A DNA stretch of 64,000 nucleotides from assembly GCF_932526225.1 (NCBI RefSeq), contig NC_064047.1:4031501-4095500 (forward strand), given 5' to 3'. Shown in pieces: positions 59,301 to 64,000 of the stretch. Numbering within the stretch: the stretch's first letter is position 1; each line of letters opens with the position of its first letter. The position numbers were made by a program, and so were the translations under genes. Under the pieces are notes generated by a model. That model was not told the origin of the DNA, searched no databases, and saw only the letters and a list, made by a program, of their open reading frames with translations. This stretch comes from Nematostella vectensis. Lineage: Eukaryota > Cnidaria > Anthozoa > Actiniaria > Edwardsiidae.

Positions 59301-62300
59301 TACCAACATCAACAACAACAACAATGACAACAACAATTCCACCAACAACATCAACAACAAAAACACCACCACCACCATTACCAACATCAACAACAACAAC
59401 AATGACAACAACAATTCCACCAACAACATCAACAACAACAACAACACTACCACCAACATCAATAACAACAACAACAACAACAACAACAGCAGTATTAGCA
59501 ACAACAGCAGTAGAAGCAGCGACAACAACAGCAACATTAACAGCAGTAACAGCAACAGCAACAATAAAAATATAACTCTAGCAGCAAAACGGCAACAAAC
59601 ACCCAAATAAATCCATCAAATAAAAAAAAGACAAAAGTAAAAACATAATGTTATGAAAAGCTATATTGACAATAAGGAATACCTGGTTGAACTTTTTGTC
59701 AAACGTTATACCTGTTTGACGTTCTCGTTCCAGTATCCCGCACAAGTCTGCAGACTTGGCCTTCTCTACGTCTGGACCAAGGAGTGTGAAGCGGTAAGCA
59801 GTGGACCGAAGCCCCCAGTAGGAATGTTATACCCATTTTTCCAATACCAGGGTTCAGGGAAATAATGCTATGCCCAGCCTCCCAATACTAGGAACTAGGA
59901 AAATAAAGGTTGAACAAGTCCCTCCTATCATACCATAAGACCAGGAATGTCTGCTTATAATTAAAGCGGCAACGTCACCGGTTTACTTCCGGTCGATTAC
60001 GAAACAATCTCCTAAAATTTTAAACGGAAAACGCGAAAAATATTTCAAAATTGTAAAAGAAGTGTGCGTATTGGAAGTTTCTTTGAGGATGTGACTGATA
60101 ATTTAGAGCGGATGGCCTGTTAAAAAGTGCGGATTCTAATATTCTTTTCTCTGTCGGTTGAGGTTTCCGTCGACCCTCAGGAAGTAAACTGGTGACAATG
60201 CTAAGAATGTCTTTTTTCTCATGCTGTCCAAATAAGCGCCATCTAATTGATCCAGTTGAGCCTAGCAAGAAATGTCCAGTTAACAATAGGCATTCTTGGC
60301 TATATTGTTTGGTTATACTACAAAAAAATCTTTCTATTCATACTATGTAATGCCAGGGATATCTGATAATACTTAATGGTTTTACCCACAGGGCATAACA
60401 GACATCCGTATTGACCGTAAAGCCATCCCGAATGCCGTGAAGCGATTCTGGTCTGGACTTAGTCGCTTGCCGAATCTCTTAGCACGTTGCTCTTGGAAAC
60501 ACAGCGATGGACCCATGCCAGCCTACCACCGCGTCCGAATTGAGGCTTTGCTCTCGGTATGACGGCAATAAATATTGGTGAAGGATTACAGTTGATGGTC
60601 CTTTACCTGCCTAACAGTGTGTATTCAATCTCGGTGTGATTTCACTAAATTTGGTTATGGTGGTGAGTGGCTTGATGGCTGAATGAATGACTGGCTGGGT
60701 GGGTGGATGGCTGGATGAATGACTTGCTGGGTGGGTGGCTGGATGAATGAATGACTGGCTGGGTGGGTGGGTGGCTGGATGAATGACTGGCTGGGTGGGT
60801 GGATGGCTGGATGAATGACTGGCTGGGTGGGCGGGTGGCTAGATGAATGACTGGCTGGGTGGGTGGGTGGCTAGATGAATGACTTGCTGGGTGGGTGGGT
60901 GGCTAGATGAATGACTGGCTGGGTGGCTTGATGAATGACCGGCTGGGTGGCTGAATGAATGACTGGCTGGGTGGCTAAATGAATGAGTGGCTGGGTGGCT
61001 AAATGATTGACTAGGTGGCTAAATGACTGGCTAGGTGGCTAGATGAATGACTGACTGGGTGGCTGGATAAATGACTGGCTGGGTGGCTGAATGAATGACT
61101 GGCAGGGTGGCTGAATGAATGACTGGCAGGGTTGCTGAATGAATGACTGGCCGGGTGTCTGGATGAATGACTTGCTTGGTAGCTTGATGAATGATTGGGT
61201 TGGTGGCTGGTTTGCAGTCTGGATGAGTGATTGGCTGGGTGACTGTGTGGATGTATTAATTGGCTGAGTGACTGGGTGGATGTATTGATTTGCCGTGTGA
61301 CTGGGTGGATGTATTGATTGGCTGAGTGACTGGGTGGATGTATTGATTGGCTGAGTGACTGGGTGGATGTATTGATCGGCTGAGTGACTGGGTGGATGTA
61401 TTGATTGGCTGAGTGACTGGGTGGATGTATTGATCGGCTGAGTGACTGGGTGGATGTATTGATTGGCTGAGTGACTGTGTGGATGTATTAATTGACTGAG
61501 TGACTGGGTGGATGTATTGATTTGCCGTGTGACTGGGTGGATGTATTGATTGGCTGAGTGACTGGGTGGATGTATTGATTGGCTGAGTGACTGGGTGGAT
61601 GTATTGATCGGCTGAGACGTTGTGTGGATGTATTGATTGGCTGAGTGACTGGGTGGATGTATTAATTGGCTGAGACGTTGTGTGGATGTATTGATTGGCT
61701 GAGTGACTGGGTGGATGTATTGATTGGCTAAGTGACTGGGTGGATGTATTGATTTGCCGTGTGACTGGGTGGATGTATTGATTGGCTGAGTGACTGGGTG
61801 GATGTATTGATTGGCTGAGTGACTGGGTGGATGTATTGATCGGCTGAGTGACTGGGTGGATGTATTGATTGGCTGAGTGACTGGGTGGATGTATTGATTG
61901 GCTGAGTGACTGGGTGGATGTATTGATCGGCTGAGTGACTGGGTGGATGTATTGATTGGCTGAGTGACTGGGTGGATGTATTGATTGGCTGAGTGACTGG
62001 GTGGATGTATTGATCGGCTGAGTGACTGGGTGGATGTATTGATTGGCTGAGTGACTGGGTGGATGTATTGATCGGCTGAGTGACTGGGTGGATGTATTGA
62101 TTGGCTGAGTGACTGGGTGGATGTATTGATCGGCTGAGTGACTGTGTGGATGTATTGATTGGCCGAGTGACTGGGTGGATGTATTGATTGGCTGAGATGT
62201 TGTGTGGATGTATTGATTGAGTTCGACTTGTGCTTTGTTCCCAGTCTGGGATGTACCTTAGGGACACCCTTGATGACCTGGGTCGCCGAAAACTGCGAGA

Positions 62301-63824
62301 CGTCGTTGACTTTGAGTGGAAGCGGAACATTCGTTTCTATGGTAGCACCGTCAAGGCGATCGGTAAGACACCTAGTTAACAACAAACGATATATGAGCTT
62401 ACTAGAAGCTTGTGTTCCTCAGTTCCAAGATGGGCAATTCTTAATGTATTAGGATTTTAAATGTAAAGCGCTTAGAACATTATTTGTATAAGTGCTATAT
62501 AAATTCTTTATTTATTTATTTTACTTTTTTGTATAACCGATCTCACTTCTACGCGTACACATTTTTTTTTCGACGGCTTTTTTCGACGTTCCCAATTCGA
62601 CATTCTGATCCGACGTTGGGTAGCCATGCCAAACGGGTATGACGGGTTTGAATACTTTCAATATCGCCGAGATACATTGAAACAGTCAATATACTAAAAG
62701 CTCTTGGTAAGAGGACTCGCGTCGGTTAAATTACGATTTTTTAAGGGCCAATTAAATGCCTTGAATTAATAAAGGCATTTTTTACATGGCAGTGTGAGCT
62801 TGCCGTTAGGTTGCCTTGTTCTTACGTGGAACATTACTTAACATCAGTGAATGCAACACTGTACAAAATTTGATACAGCAAAGTTTTACAACAACGGCTC
62901 CAGCGGGCATAGTAATTTTCATGCCATCTCCCGAATGTTCCAGACCCTTCGCCTGAGGTGCAGGTAGAGGATAATGGTGCTGAAGGCACGGTGGCGGTGG
63001 AACCCTTTCTCATCCACATGCTTGATGCCCAGCTGCCGTACGGGTGCGAGTTTTATGGGGACGAGAGCGGTCTAGCGCTAACACCCATCACTGAGAGATG
63101 CTTTTTGTCACTTACACAGGTAGGGTTAATATACTGTAGCGTCACGTGACGTGATGTGTTGTGTGACATAGCGTGACAAAGAGTGTGACTTGTAAGTGTG
63201 GCGTGACGTGACGTCTGTTGTGATAAGTGGTGGTCTTTGAGCCTAGTGTGACGTGACGCAGGTCATCACATGATGTGTGACGTAACACATTGTGGAGTAT
63301 GACTTAATGTTTGATGTCACGTTAGGCCTTGTGTAACGTGATGTGTGACATGGTGAGGAGTAGGAGTTGACTTTTGATGTCACGTTAGGCCTTGTGTAAC
63401 GTGATGTGACATGATTAGGAGTATGGCTTGACTTTTGATGTCACGTTGGGCTTAGTGTGACGTGTTGTATGATGGGTTCCGGACGCGTCTGCATGATGAA
63501 GAGTATGACGTAACGTGTTGTGTTACGTTGAGCTTAGTGTGACGAGATGTACAAAGACGGTATCATATTATGTGCCGTTGTCCGCCCATGACTCTAAAGC
63601 ATCGATCTATCAGCCTTTGATTAACCCTCCTGTCCCGTTTTTCTCGCTATGTCCAGGCCATCTGGGGATTCTCCGGAGGGGCCCTGCAGGGTCCGACAGG
63701 AACAGGGAAGACAGAGACCGTCAAAGGCCTGGCATATCTCCTTGGGCGTTACCTTCTAACCCTGAGCTGCTCATCTAGAATGGGTGCGTTGGGCGTGGGC
63801 AAGATCATCATCGGACTAGCAGAG
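18995..63824 (+). CDS. axonemal dynein heavy chain, DNAH5/DNAH8-like, 5' part (41 exons)
   Basis: Forty-one GT-AG exons keep continuous phase over 6747 nt (2249 codons), from the ATG at 18995 (in-frame TAA upstream at 18965) to the AAA1 exon. The gene runs on past the window. The product would be a microtubule motor of cilia and flagella, probably outer dynein arm. Assignment rests on colinear matches to the DNAH5/DNAH8 tail (ITDALNETKDKVRYLESLRK, NQLVTACKNYL, STLNWNSMNIDAYV, ELPQEYNRFARVDKSYMKMM), linker (CFKSLMGFLDSKRKVFPRF, VDFEWKRNIRFY) and AAA1 (LALTPITERCFLSLTQ, GPTGTGKTET). Divergence is strong: exons 4, 15-16 and 34-35 add Ser/Thr/Lys-rich insertions, and AAA1 lacks several usual residues. 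An assignment to a cnidarian-specific paralogue is possible. Exons are listed in the block entries. Confidence 0.9.
20148..20403. mobile_element. MITE family A, copy 2 (full length)
   Basis: It is about 250 bp, bounded by TTAAAGCCACATTGTCACC and GGTGACAATGCAGCTTTAA, imperfect inverted termini with TTAA at each edge, which suggests a piggyBac-type TTAA target. It lies in dynein intron 2. Confidence 0.75.
21697..21852. repeat. tandem duplication, about 80-bp unit
   Basis: Two near-identical copies share AGATGCATTAAAGAATA and TGTGATAGGTTAAGAGG. They lie in dynein intron 4, just after a G-rich run at about 21637-21660. Confidence 0.75.
22730..23055. repeat. tandem duplication, about 165-bp unit
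   Basis: Two copies filling most of dynein intron 5 share GTCAACCCGAGACCTTTATT, AATAAGCCGTTCTAA and GGAGTGGCCAAAAAGGCATG. Confidence 0.85.
23412..23582. mobile_element. MITE family E
   Basis: Termini AAGATGCGTACACAGG and CCTGGGTACGCGCCTT are imperfect inverted repeats around a G-run and C-run interior. It lies in dynein intron 6. Confidence 0.55.
24198..24365. mobile_element. MITE family F
   Basis: It starts TACAGTAAATGTTGGAAAAT and ends ATTTTCCAACATTTACTGTA, nearly perfect inverted termini of about 25 bp with TA edges. A T12G14 run sits in the middle. It lies in dynein intron 6, where no other gene was seen (23583-25293). Confidence 0.8.
25294..26418 (+). CDS. dynein exons 7-9: tail (residues 693-793)
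   Basis: Exons: 25294-25346, 25748-25868, 26290-26418. They encode GVFTLKLNIRKALGILT, FSEKFLEVFSWFENELEDVQ and NAPIVSGAITWSRNLLRRIE. The last matches the PPIAG.I.WARQL..RI motif that is very conserved in dynein tails. The exon 9 acceptor (TTTACAG) directly follows the 78-bp minisatellite; exon 7 is only 53 nt but fits both phases. Confidence 0.82.
25925..26279. repeat. 78-bp minisatellite in intron 8
   Basis: Units of 78 bp contain GTCTTGATAAGGTATAAA and internal GTCTAAGAAAACGTCTTGGG sub-repeats. The array ends 10 bp before the exon 9 acceptor. 78 is a multiple of three and stopless, which produces long false frames on both strands. Confidence 0.85.
26800..27295. repeat. minisatellite including the 3' end of the nested GPCR
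   Basis: Six or more copies of a roughly 63-77-bp unit contain GGTCTAAAGACTCGTCAC and GTTGTCCCGGTTG. The last copy encodes, on the minus strand, the final residues and stop codon (TTTGTGACGAGTCTTTAG) of the GPCR, so the array was probably seeded from the end of that gene. Confidence 0.8.
27260..28573 (-). CDS. class A neuropeptide-type GPCR nested in dynein intron 9
   Basis: Two exons, 28573-27874 and 27615-27260, join in phase to 351 residues. All seven transmembrane segments are present. The N-terminus has three glycosylation sequons (NAS, NSS, NST). TM1 has GNLMVI, TM2 NLGLADIL, the extracellular turn HWPFG precedes the TM3 cysteine (LCK), and DRYWHIV follows TM3. TM5 has YLCPLALISW, TM6 FALCWLPYH, TM7 NPCVYAVMN, and the tail has an FCAG cysteine (possible palmitoylation) and a KRSRRR cluster. 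This matches neuropeptide receptors (NPY/tachykinin/orexin-like group); the ligand is unknown. The intron (258 bp) lies in the third cytoplasmic loop. It is transcribed opposite to dynein, so its expression may interfere with its host. Confidence 0.9.
28620..30923. other. rest of dynein intron 9; upstream region of the nested GPCR
   Basis: No exon, RNA gene or clear repeat was recognised. The first several hundred bases would hold the 5' UTR and promoter of the minus-strand receptor. Small open frames (for example 29570-29809) look like chance. Confidence 0.4.
30924..37530 (+). CDS. dynein exons 10-14: tail (residues 794-1022)
   Basis: Exons: 30924-31099, 31527-31611, 35894-36085, 36474-36605, 37429-37530. 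Key stretches are FYNRIATALVKFENLWLSLW, LGVELPENAVEILKQ, LQPGLSTLNWNSMNIDAYVH and EDVIKEGVEEKIEEIRRILL. Exon 12 is the best conserved piece of the tail. Exon 11 (85 nt) is the source of the 76-bp array that fills intron 11; exons 11-13 are flanked by an inverted pair of minisatellites. Confidence 0.87.
31120..31515. repeat. 22-23-bp minisatellite in intron 10 (inverted relative to 36690)
   Basis: Units like GTCTTGTCTTTGTGTCACGC repeat through almost the whole intron, up to the acceptor of exon 11 (the pyrimidine tract CGTCTTTATGTTTTCAG looks derived from the last unit). It is the reverse complement of the array at 36690-37095. Confidence 0.9.
31588..35545. repeat. 76-bp minisatellite seeded from the exon 11 donor
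   Basis: Fifty-two periods of exactly 76 bp (the unit anchor recurs from 31591 to 35543). Each unit contains the last 24 bases of exon 11 and the splice donor (CTCAAACAG|GTACTC), then about 50 bp of intron. Units differ by rare substitutions (GGAATCG or TGAATCG; ATAACTT or ATTACTT). Segments near 32886 and 33646 are identical over several units, 760 bp apart, so a ten-unit higher-order repeat is present. Confidence 0.95.
36690..37095. repeat. 22-23-bp minisatellite in intron 13 (inverted relative to 31120)
   Basis: Units like GACTTGCGTGACACAAAGAC repeat about 17 times. They are the reverse complement of the intron 10 array, so transcripts could pair across exons 11-13. Confidence 0.9.
37660..37865 (+). 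repeat. dispersed repeat family B, copy 1
   Basis: It contains CGGTTTATTCGCAAGAAAC, GAAGTCTGATATCTTATTG, GATGGAAATGGATG and TTGAGCGGGAGCATAAAATG. Three more copies in the same orientation are at 39971, 50530 and 58801, all in dynein introns. Confidence 0.75.
37960..43695 (+). CDS. dynein exons 15-20: tail with inserted low-complexity (residues 1023-1396)
   Basis: Exons: 37960-38297, 38800-38905, 39727-39937, 40441-40558, 41090-41264, 43520-43695. Exon 15 contains a Ser/Thr/Pro-rich insertion (SPGSPLLTPTPSASYG) absent from vertebrate paralogues, then FGHYCSLVFDAVLASIVSSL. Exon 16 is acidic (SDWDDSDNESEMSD). Exon 17 (FNIPDIVIEPSLSMIQDGVN) and exon 20 (TLDELHSAFELLQELGDMEN) match conserved tail motifs. 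Exons 17 and 20 are preceded by degenerate copies of their own 5' ends; exon 19 is followed by a copy of its 3' end. Confidence 0.85.
38298..38799. other. dynein intron 15
   Basis: No gene or repeat apart from a short C-run near 38612. Small frames on both strands are not gene-like. Confidence 0.4.
39240..39726 (+). repeat. degenerate copies of the exon 17 acceptor region
   Basis: Three imperfect copies of the 3' splice site plus the first about 60 bases of exon 17 lie upstream of the real exon: near 39262, 39400 and 39550. Each has a GTGATCTGCACCCCAG or GTTGACGTTCGG opening, followed by FNIPDIV-like codons and a TCCTTATC stretch. Two keep an AG at the acceptor position. Confidence 0.75.
39971..40145 (+). 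repeat. dispersed repeat family B, copy 2
   Basis: It shares CAGCGGTTTATTCGCGAGG, GATATTTGATTGAAAATAT, GATGGAAATGCATT and AAAATGGCGGC with the other copies. It lies in dynein intron 17. Confidence 0.75.
41224..41340 (+). repeat. duplication of the exon 19 donor region
   Basis: The end of exon 19 with its donor (CACGAGGAAGCTAAG|GTAACA) is followed about 60 bp later by a degenerate copy (CACAAGGAAGAGAAGGTAAC), including the CTTCATGTGT intron segment. Confidence 0.75.
41363..41451 (+). repeat. tRNA-derived SINE head
   Basis: Pol III-like boxes are present: A box TAGCGCAGTTTG and B box-like TGTTCGACTCA. The ends GAGCC and GGCTC can pair as an acceptor stem. The anticodon arm is distorted and a TTTAGTTTATTGG tail follows, so a SINE fits better than a tRNA gene. 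Confidence 0.5.
41798..41885 (+). pseudogene. extra partial copy of dynein exon 20
   Basis: An intact acceptor (TTGTTTTAG) is followed by IELDKIVTQRIEIYNRLS, nearly identical to the first 18 codons of exon 20, then by diverged sequence to a possible donor (GGCAG|GTACTG). At 88 nt its inclusion before exon 20 would shift the frame. It could be a dead duplication or a regulated poison exon. Confidence 0.55.
41900..43430. repeat. 158-bp minisatellite seeded from the exon 20 acceptor
   Basis: The anchor TACCATAG recurs every 158 bp from 41911 to 43333 (ten occurrences, nine periods). Each unit contains a degraded exon 20 acceptor and start: CTTGCACTTGTCTTCGATTG where the real site is CTTGCACTTGTTTTAG|ATTG. 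The AG is changed to CG in the homogenised units, so these copies cannot splice. Confidence 0.92.
43722..45015. repeat. 21-bp minisatellite in intron 20
   Basis: About 60 copies of a 21-bp unit (GGCAATATGTATGGCTCAAT plus T), with occasional three-base insertions and a variant block (GTCTCATTGGGAAAAATGCC) spaced several hundred bases apart. It is stopless in several frames on both strands. The exon 20 frame reads straight through the donor into it. Confidence 0.93.
45167..51085 (+). CDS. dynein exons 21-29: start of linker (residues 1397-1737)
   Basis: Exons: 45167-45257, 45548-45613, 46124-46336, 46627-46688, 47724-47775, 48189-48320, 49089-49198, 49856-49952, 50888-51085. They encode EEVDSLRDEWVKLMELAEK, the RPAEAVARLHAFQQQYTQYE repeat-like helix, FRETLWSEVDLAVENQE, WEAYKEMRDAIKEYLDVFP and RNRHWLQVMSVTG, which is the conserved R.RHW....TG motif opening the linker domain (DHC_N2). 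Short exons (52-132 nt) and phases all agree. The intron after exon 26 and that after exon 29 carry exon-end-derived repeats. Confidence 0.87.
46784..47573. mobile_element. MITE family A, copy 3, split by another MITE
   Basis: The left part (CCAGTTTACTTCTGGATGG, GACGGAAACCTTAACCGTTAA) and the right part (AACAGGCCATCCCCTCTAAA, GTAAACTGGTGACAATGTG) belong to family A. They are separated by the element at 46842-47377. It lies in dynein intron 24. Confidence 0.75.
46842..47377. mobile_element. MITE family G nested in family A
   Basis: Termini ACACGAGGTTCCC and GGAACCTCGTGT extend into about 45-bp imperfect inverted repeats (including CCCGGGCTCAA and TTGAGCCCGGG). TTAA flanks both sides, the expected target duplication of piggyBac-like elements. 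Confidence 0.8.
48300..48865. repeat. 64-bp minisatellite seeded from the exon 26 donor
   Basis: Eight copies, including the authentic one, carry the exon 26 end and donor (ACTCAACTCGAAG|GTACTG) at 48320, 48384, 48448, 48519, 48583, 48647, 48711 and 48775. The spacing is 64 bp apart from one 71-bp unit with extra T. A partial ninth copy without donor follows. Confidence 0.92.
49980..50410. repeat. compound minisatellite in intron 28
   Basis: Irregular units of about 25-45 bp contain TTAAACCGTACCAAACTAAC and GACCATATTATGTTAGACTT. They are not clearly derived from the flanking exon. Confidence 0.85.
50530..50717 (+). repeat. dispersed repeat family B, copy 3
   Basis: It shares CGATCAACCACTCCTTTG, AAGTCTGATAATATT and TTCGCCGACGAAAATGGATG with the other family B copies. 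It lies in dynein intron 28. Confidence 0.7.
51057..51890. repeat. 85-90-bp repeats seeded from the exon 29 donor, interrupted by a SINE
   Basis: The exon 29 end (GAGATATGCGAAGTGCTGGAGC) recurs in the intron as GAGATATGCGAAGTACTCGAGC-like copies near 51150, 51236 and 51323 and a shorter one near 51400, each followed by GGGATATCCTTAA and TCCACGTACGACA. The donor GT is lost in the copies. A SINE splits the array and a last piece resumes at 51805. Confidence 0.8.
51423..51804 (-). mobile_element. tRNA-derived SINE
   Basis: Read on the minus strand it opens AGCACAGGTGGCCTAGTTTG (A-box-like) and has the B box GGTTCGAATCC near 51745-51760, then a G/C-rich body and a tail with TTTAGTTTAA. It inserted into the exon-29-derived repeat array, giving a relative order of events. 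Confidence 0.65.
51934..57962 (+). CDS. dynein exons 30-34: linker (residues 1738-1912)
   Basis: Exons: 51934-51999, 52190-52282, 52898-53005, 53897-53988, 57795-57962. They give WLTVQDLWKHLEEVF, ELPQEYNRFARVDKSYMKMM, ELEICFKSLMGFLDSKRKVF and PRFCFVTDAVLLGML, the canonical W..VQ..W..LE.VF and L..C.K.L..YL..KR..FPRF.F.SD motifs. After exon 33 the intron is almost entirely the 44-bp array. Exon 34 starts CIFSSVRDV as expected, then enters a family-unlike insertion (residues about 1868-1945). Confidence 0.88.
52345..52850. repeat. complementary trinucleotide tracts (GAT)n then (ATC/ACC)n
   Basis: About 170 bp of GAT/ATG repeats are followed within the same intron (31) by about 300 bp of CAT/CAC repeats. 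The two tracts are complementary and could fold on each other. They generate false D-rich, M-rich and H-rich frames. Confidence 0.9.
53006..53896. other. dynein intron 32
   Basis: No gene. Near 53310 a short triplication of CGCCATCTTG (three copies of GCCATCTTGGAT/GT) occurs, a YY1-like motif, and near 53635 TTAGCTTATG-like duplications. Confidence 0.45.
53978..56632. repeat. 44-bp minisatellite seeded from the exon 33 donor
   Basis: Sixty periods of 44 bp (anchor from 53978 to 56617, one unit 1 bp short). Each contains the last 11 bases of exon 33 and its donor (CCCTATATCAG|GTACAG). Units vary at a few sites (CATTAG or CCTTAG; CCCTAT or CCTTAT). The last copy has AG|GTTAGT instead of AG|GTACAG. 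Confidence 0.95.
56676..57180. mobile_element. MITE family A, clustered copies 4
   Basis: Three overlapping family A pieces: a partial left end (56676-56735), a full-length copy (about 56732-56984) and an inverted partial copy sharing its end (56982-57180). All have the GTCACCAGTTTACTT termini and CTTTAA edges. Confidence 0.75.
57297..57375 (+). pseudogene. tRNA-Ser(AGA)-like sequence, 3' end degenerate
   Basis: The 5' two thirds match a serine tRNA: TGGCCGAGTGGTTAAGGCG (D arm, A box), GGACTAGAAATCC (anticodon AGA stem-loop), a variable arm, and GCAGGTTCGAGT (B box). The 3' strands of the T stem and acceptor stem are not complementary to the 5' side (TCAAGCCCCCC in place of a CCTGC and CCGCAAC type end). 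It is probably a tRNA pseudogene or SINE head. Confidence 0.7.
57981..58282. mobile_element. MITE family C, copy 2
   Basis: ACACCTATATCAATAAAGG with GTCGGCGCAAACGATGAATG at the left and CATTTGCCGTTTGCACTGAC with TTGAAATAGGTGTATA at the right form about 60-bp imperfect inverted termini. The element starts 18 bp after the exon 34 donor. Confidence 0.7.
58311..58395. repeat. hexanucleotide-type GAATGT repeat
   Basis: Degenerate six-base units (GAATGT/GGATGT/GAATGC) just upstream of the exon 35 acceptor. Confidence 0.7.
58425..60556 (+). CDS. dynein exons 35-38: linker (residues 1913-2095)
   Basis: Exons: 58425-58611, 59045-59179, 59734-59793, 60392-60556. Exon 35 continues the Ser/Arg-rich insertion (MRRSSVLQSSTADIRSG) and then returns to the conserved SSELGETVQL, equivalent to the S.EGE.v.L motif. 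Exon 36 gives VDQWLAALLKSIKESLHADI (the V..WL..L......L match), exon 37 YPAQVCRLGLLYVWTKECEA (FPaQv..L...i.WT...E) and exon 38 a diverged segment with KRFWSGLSRLPNLLARC. A MITE-like repeat ends just upstream of the exon 36 acceptor. Confidence 0.86.
58801..59030 (+). repeat. dispersed repeat family B, copy 4
   Basis: This is the most complete copy: CGATCACCCACTCC, CAGCGGTTTATTCGCAAGG, GATATTTGATTTAAAATAT, GATGGAAATGGATG and GCGGGAGCATAAAATGGCGG. Its end lies about 15 bp from the exon 36 acceptor, so part of the 3' splice region may come from the repeat. Confidence 0.75.
59187..59572. repeat. (CAA)n compound repeat
   Basis: Nearly 400 bp of ACA/CAA triplets, with an internal roughly 80-bp duplication (AACAATTCCACCAACAACAT). 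The exon 36 frame runs through it as a threonine-rich tail if the donor at 59180 is skipped. Confidence 0.9.
59960..60203. mobile_element. MITE family A, copy 5
   Basis: TTAAAGCGGCAACGTCACCG at the left and GTAAACTGGTGACAATGC at the right enclose the family's internal blocks (AACGGAAAACGCG, GAGCGGATGGCC). It lies in dynein intron 37. Confidence 0.75.
60655..61215. repeat. GAATGACTGGCTGGGTGG minisatellite
   Basis: Irregular units of about 26-38 bp (GAATGACTGGCTGGGTGGGT, GGATGGCTG) in dynein intron 38. They grade into the next array. Confidence 0.9.
61216..62215. repeat. 29-bp minisatellite in intron 38
   Basis: About 34 copies of a 29-bp unit (GATTGGCTGAGTGACTGGGT then GGATGTATT). Because 29 is not a multiple of three and the unit is stopless on the minus strand in all frames, it yields a 448-residue false frame of period 29 there. 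It ends 30 bp before exon 39. Confidence 0.93.
62245..63824 (+). CDS. dynein exons 39-41: linker end and AAA1 P-loop (residues 2096-2249)
   Basis: Exons: 62245-62362, 62944-63119, 63657-63824. Exon 39 gives the DVVDFEWKRNIRFY motif (normally DFEW..Q.R.Y). Exon 40 has YGCEFYGDESGLALTPITER (normally Y.nEyLG...RLVITPLTDR). Exon 41 holds the AAA1 Walker A GPTGTGKTET at about residues 2205-2214 and then LSCSSRMGALGVGKIIIGLA, where canonical motors have NCSD.MD...LG.IF.GLA. The acidic MD is replaced and small residues inserted. Walker B would be in the next exon, outside the window, so ATPase competence cannot be judged here. Confidence 0.9.
62363..62943. other. dynein intron 39
   Basis: No gene or long repeat. 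There is a TTATTTATTTATTTT run near 62508. Confidence 0.4.
63125..63560. repeat. TGACGTGATG-type degenerate repeat in intron 40
   Basis: Degenerate units of GTGACGTGATGTGT and TTTGATGTCACGTTAGGCCT, the latter repeated at about 63310, 63374 and 63434. They contain many CRE-like TGACGT and TCACGT words, probably by composition of the repeat. Confidence 0.7.
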
Positions 63825-64000
63825 GTGCGTATTGCTCGCTTATACAGACTAGTGAGGGTCTAAGATTTGAAAATTATTATTAGAAGTTTAAAGATTCCAC
63901 CTCCATATTAACAACGTTTGTAACCAGGCTCTTATTTTCTTTTTAAATCGACCTCGAAAGATAAATTTTCTTTTGAAGGGTCTTTATTGGCACGACCTAA

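Noticed and set aside
59148-59606. Poly-leucine minus-strand frame
   Set aside because: Antisense of the (CAA)n repeat in intron 36.
61039-62385. 448-residue minus-strand frame with 29-residue repeats
   Set aside because: The period of 29 residues is exactly the 29-bp unit read through three frames without stops. It overlaps exon 39 on the opposite strand and has no independent gene signal.

Overview
The window looks like nuclear DNA of a cnidarian, most likely an anthozoan such as a sea anemone. This rests on short exons with GT-AG introns, class A GPCRs of the kind expanded in cnidarians, a P2X7-type cysteine domain outside a channel, a decayed Bel/Pao retroelement, several MITE families and very many minisatellites. 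The species is an inference; no search was run.

Layout. Bases 1-18960 are gene-poor and repeat-rich. They hold the 3' end of a P2X7-C-domain gene (+), a small four-exon gene of unknown function (-, 1212-2622), a broken class A GPCR whose C-terminal tail is a 42-bp minisatellite (-, 6936-8518), and a decayed Bel/Pao element (10827-15197) whose LTR-like end carries perfect 38-bp inverted termini.

Bases 18995-63824 are the 5' part of one very large gene on the + strand. I could thread 41 exons (2249 codons) in continuous phase. It encodes the tail, linker and start of AAA1 of an axonemal dynein heavy chain, colinear with the DNAH5/DNAH8 (outer-arm) family but divergent, with several low-complexity insertions. 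The last exon seen carries the AAA1 P-loop; the rest of the motor lies beyond the window. An intact two-exon neuropeptide-type GPCR is nested on the opposite strand in intron 9 (27260-28573).

The most striking feature is the intron content. At least seven minisatellites or degenerate duplications are built from the gene's own exon-intron boundaries. Each repeat unit contains the last bases of an exon plus its 5' splice site (52 periods of 76 bp after exon 11; about 60 of 44 bp after exon 33; 64-bp units after exon 26; degenerate copies after exons 19 and 29), or a 3' splice site plus the first bases of an exon (before exons 17 and 20). The 3' end of the nested GPCR, including its stop codon, also lies in an array. 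Dozens of decoy donor sites result, and reading past the real donor meets a stop quickly in the four donor-type arrays examined (exons 11, 26, 29 and 33). An inverted pair of 22-23-bp minisatellites flanks exons 11-13. Other introns hold MITEs with TTAA target sites (one nested in another), a dispersed repeat present four times in the same gene, tRNA-derived SINEs, and stopless 21-bp and 29-bp arrays that create long false reading frames.
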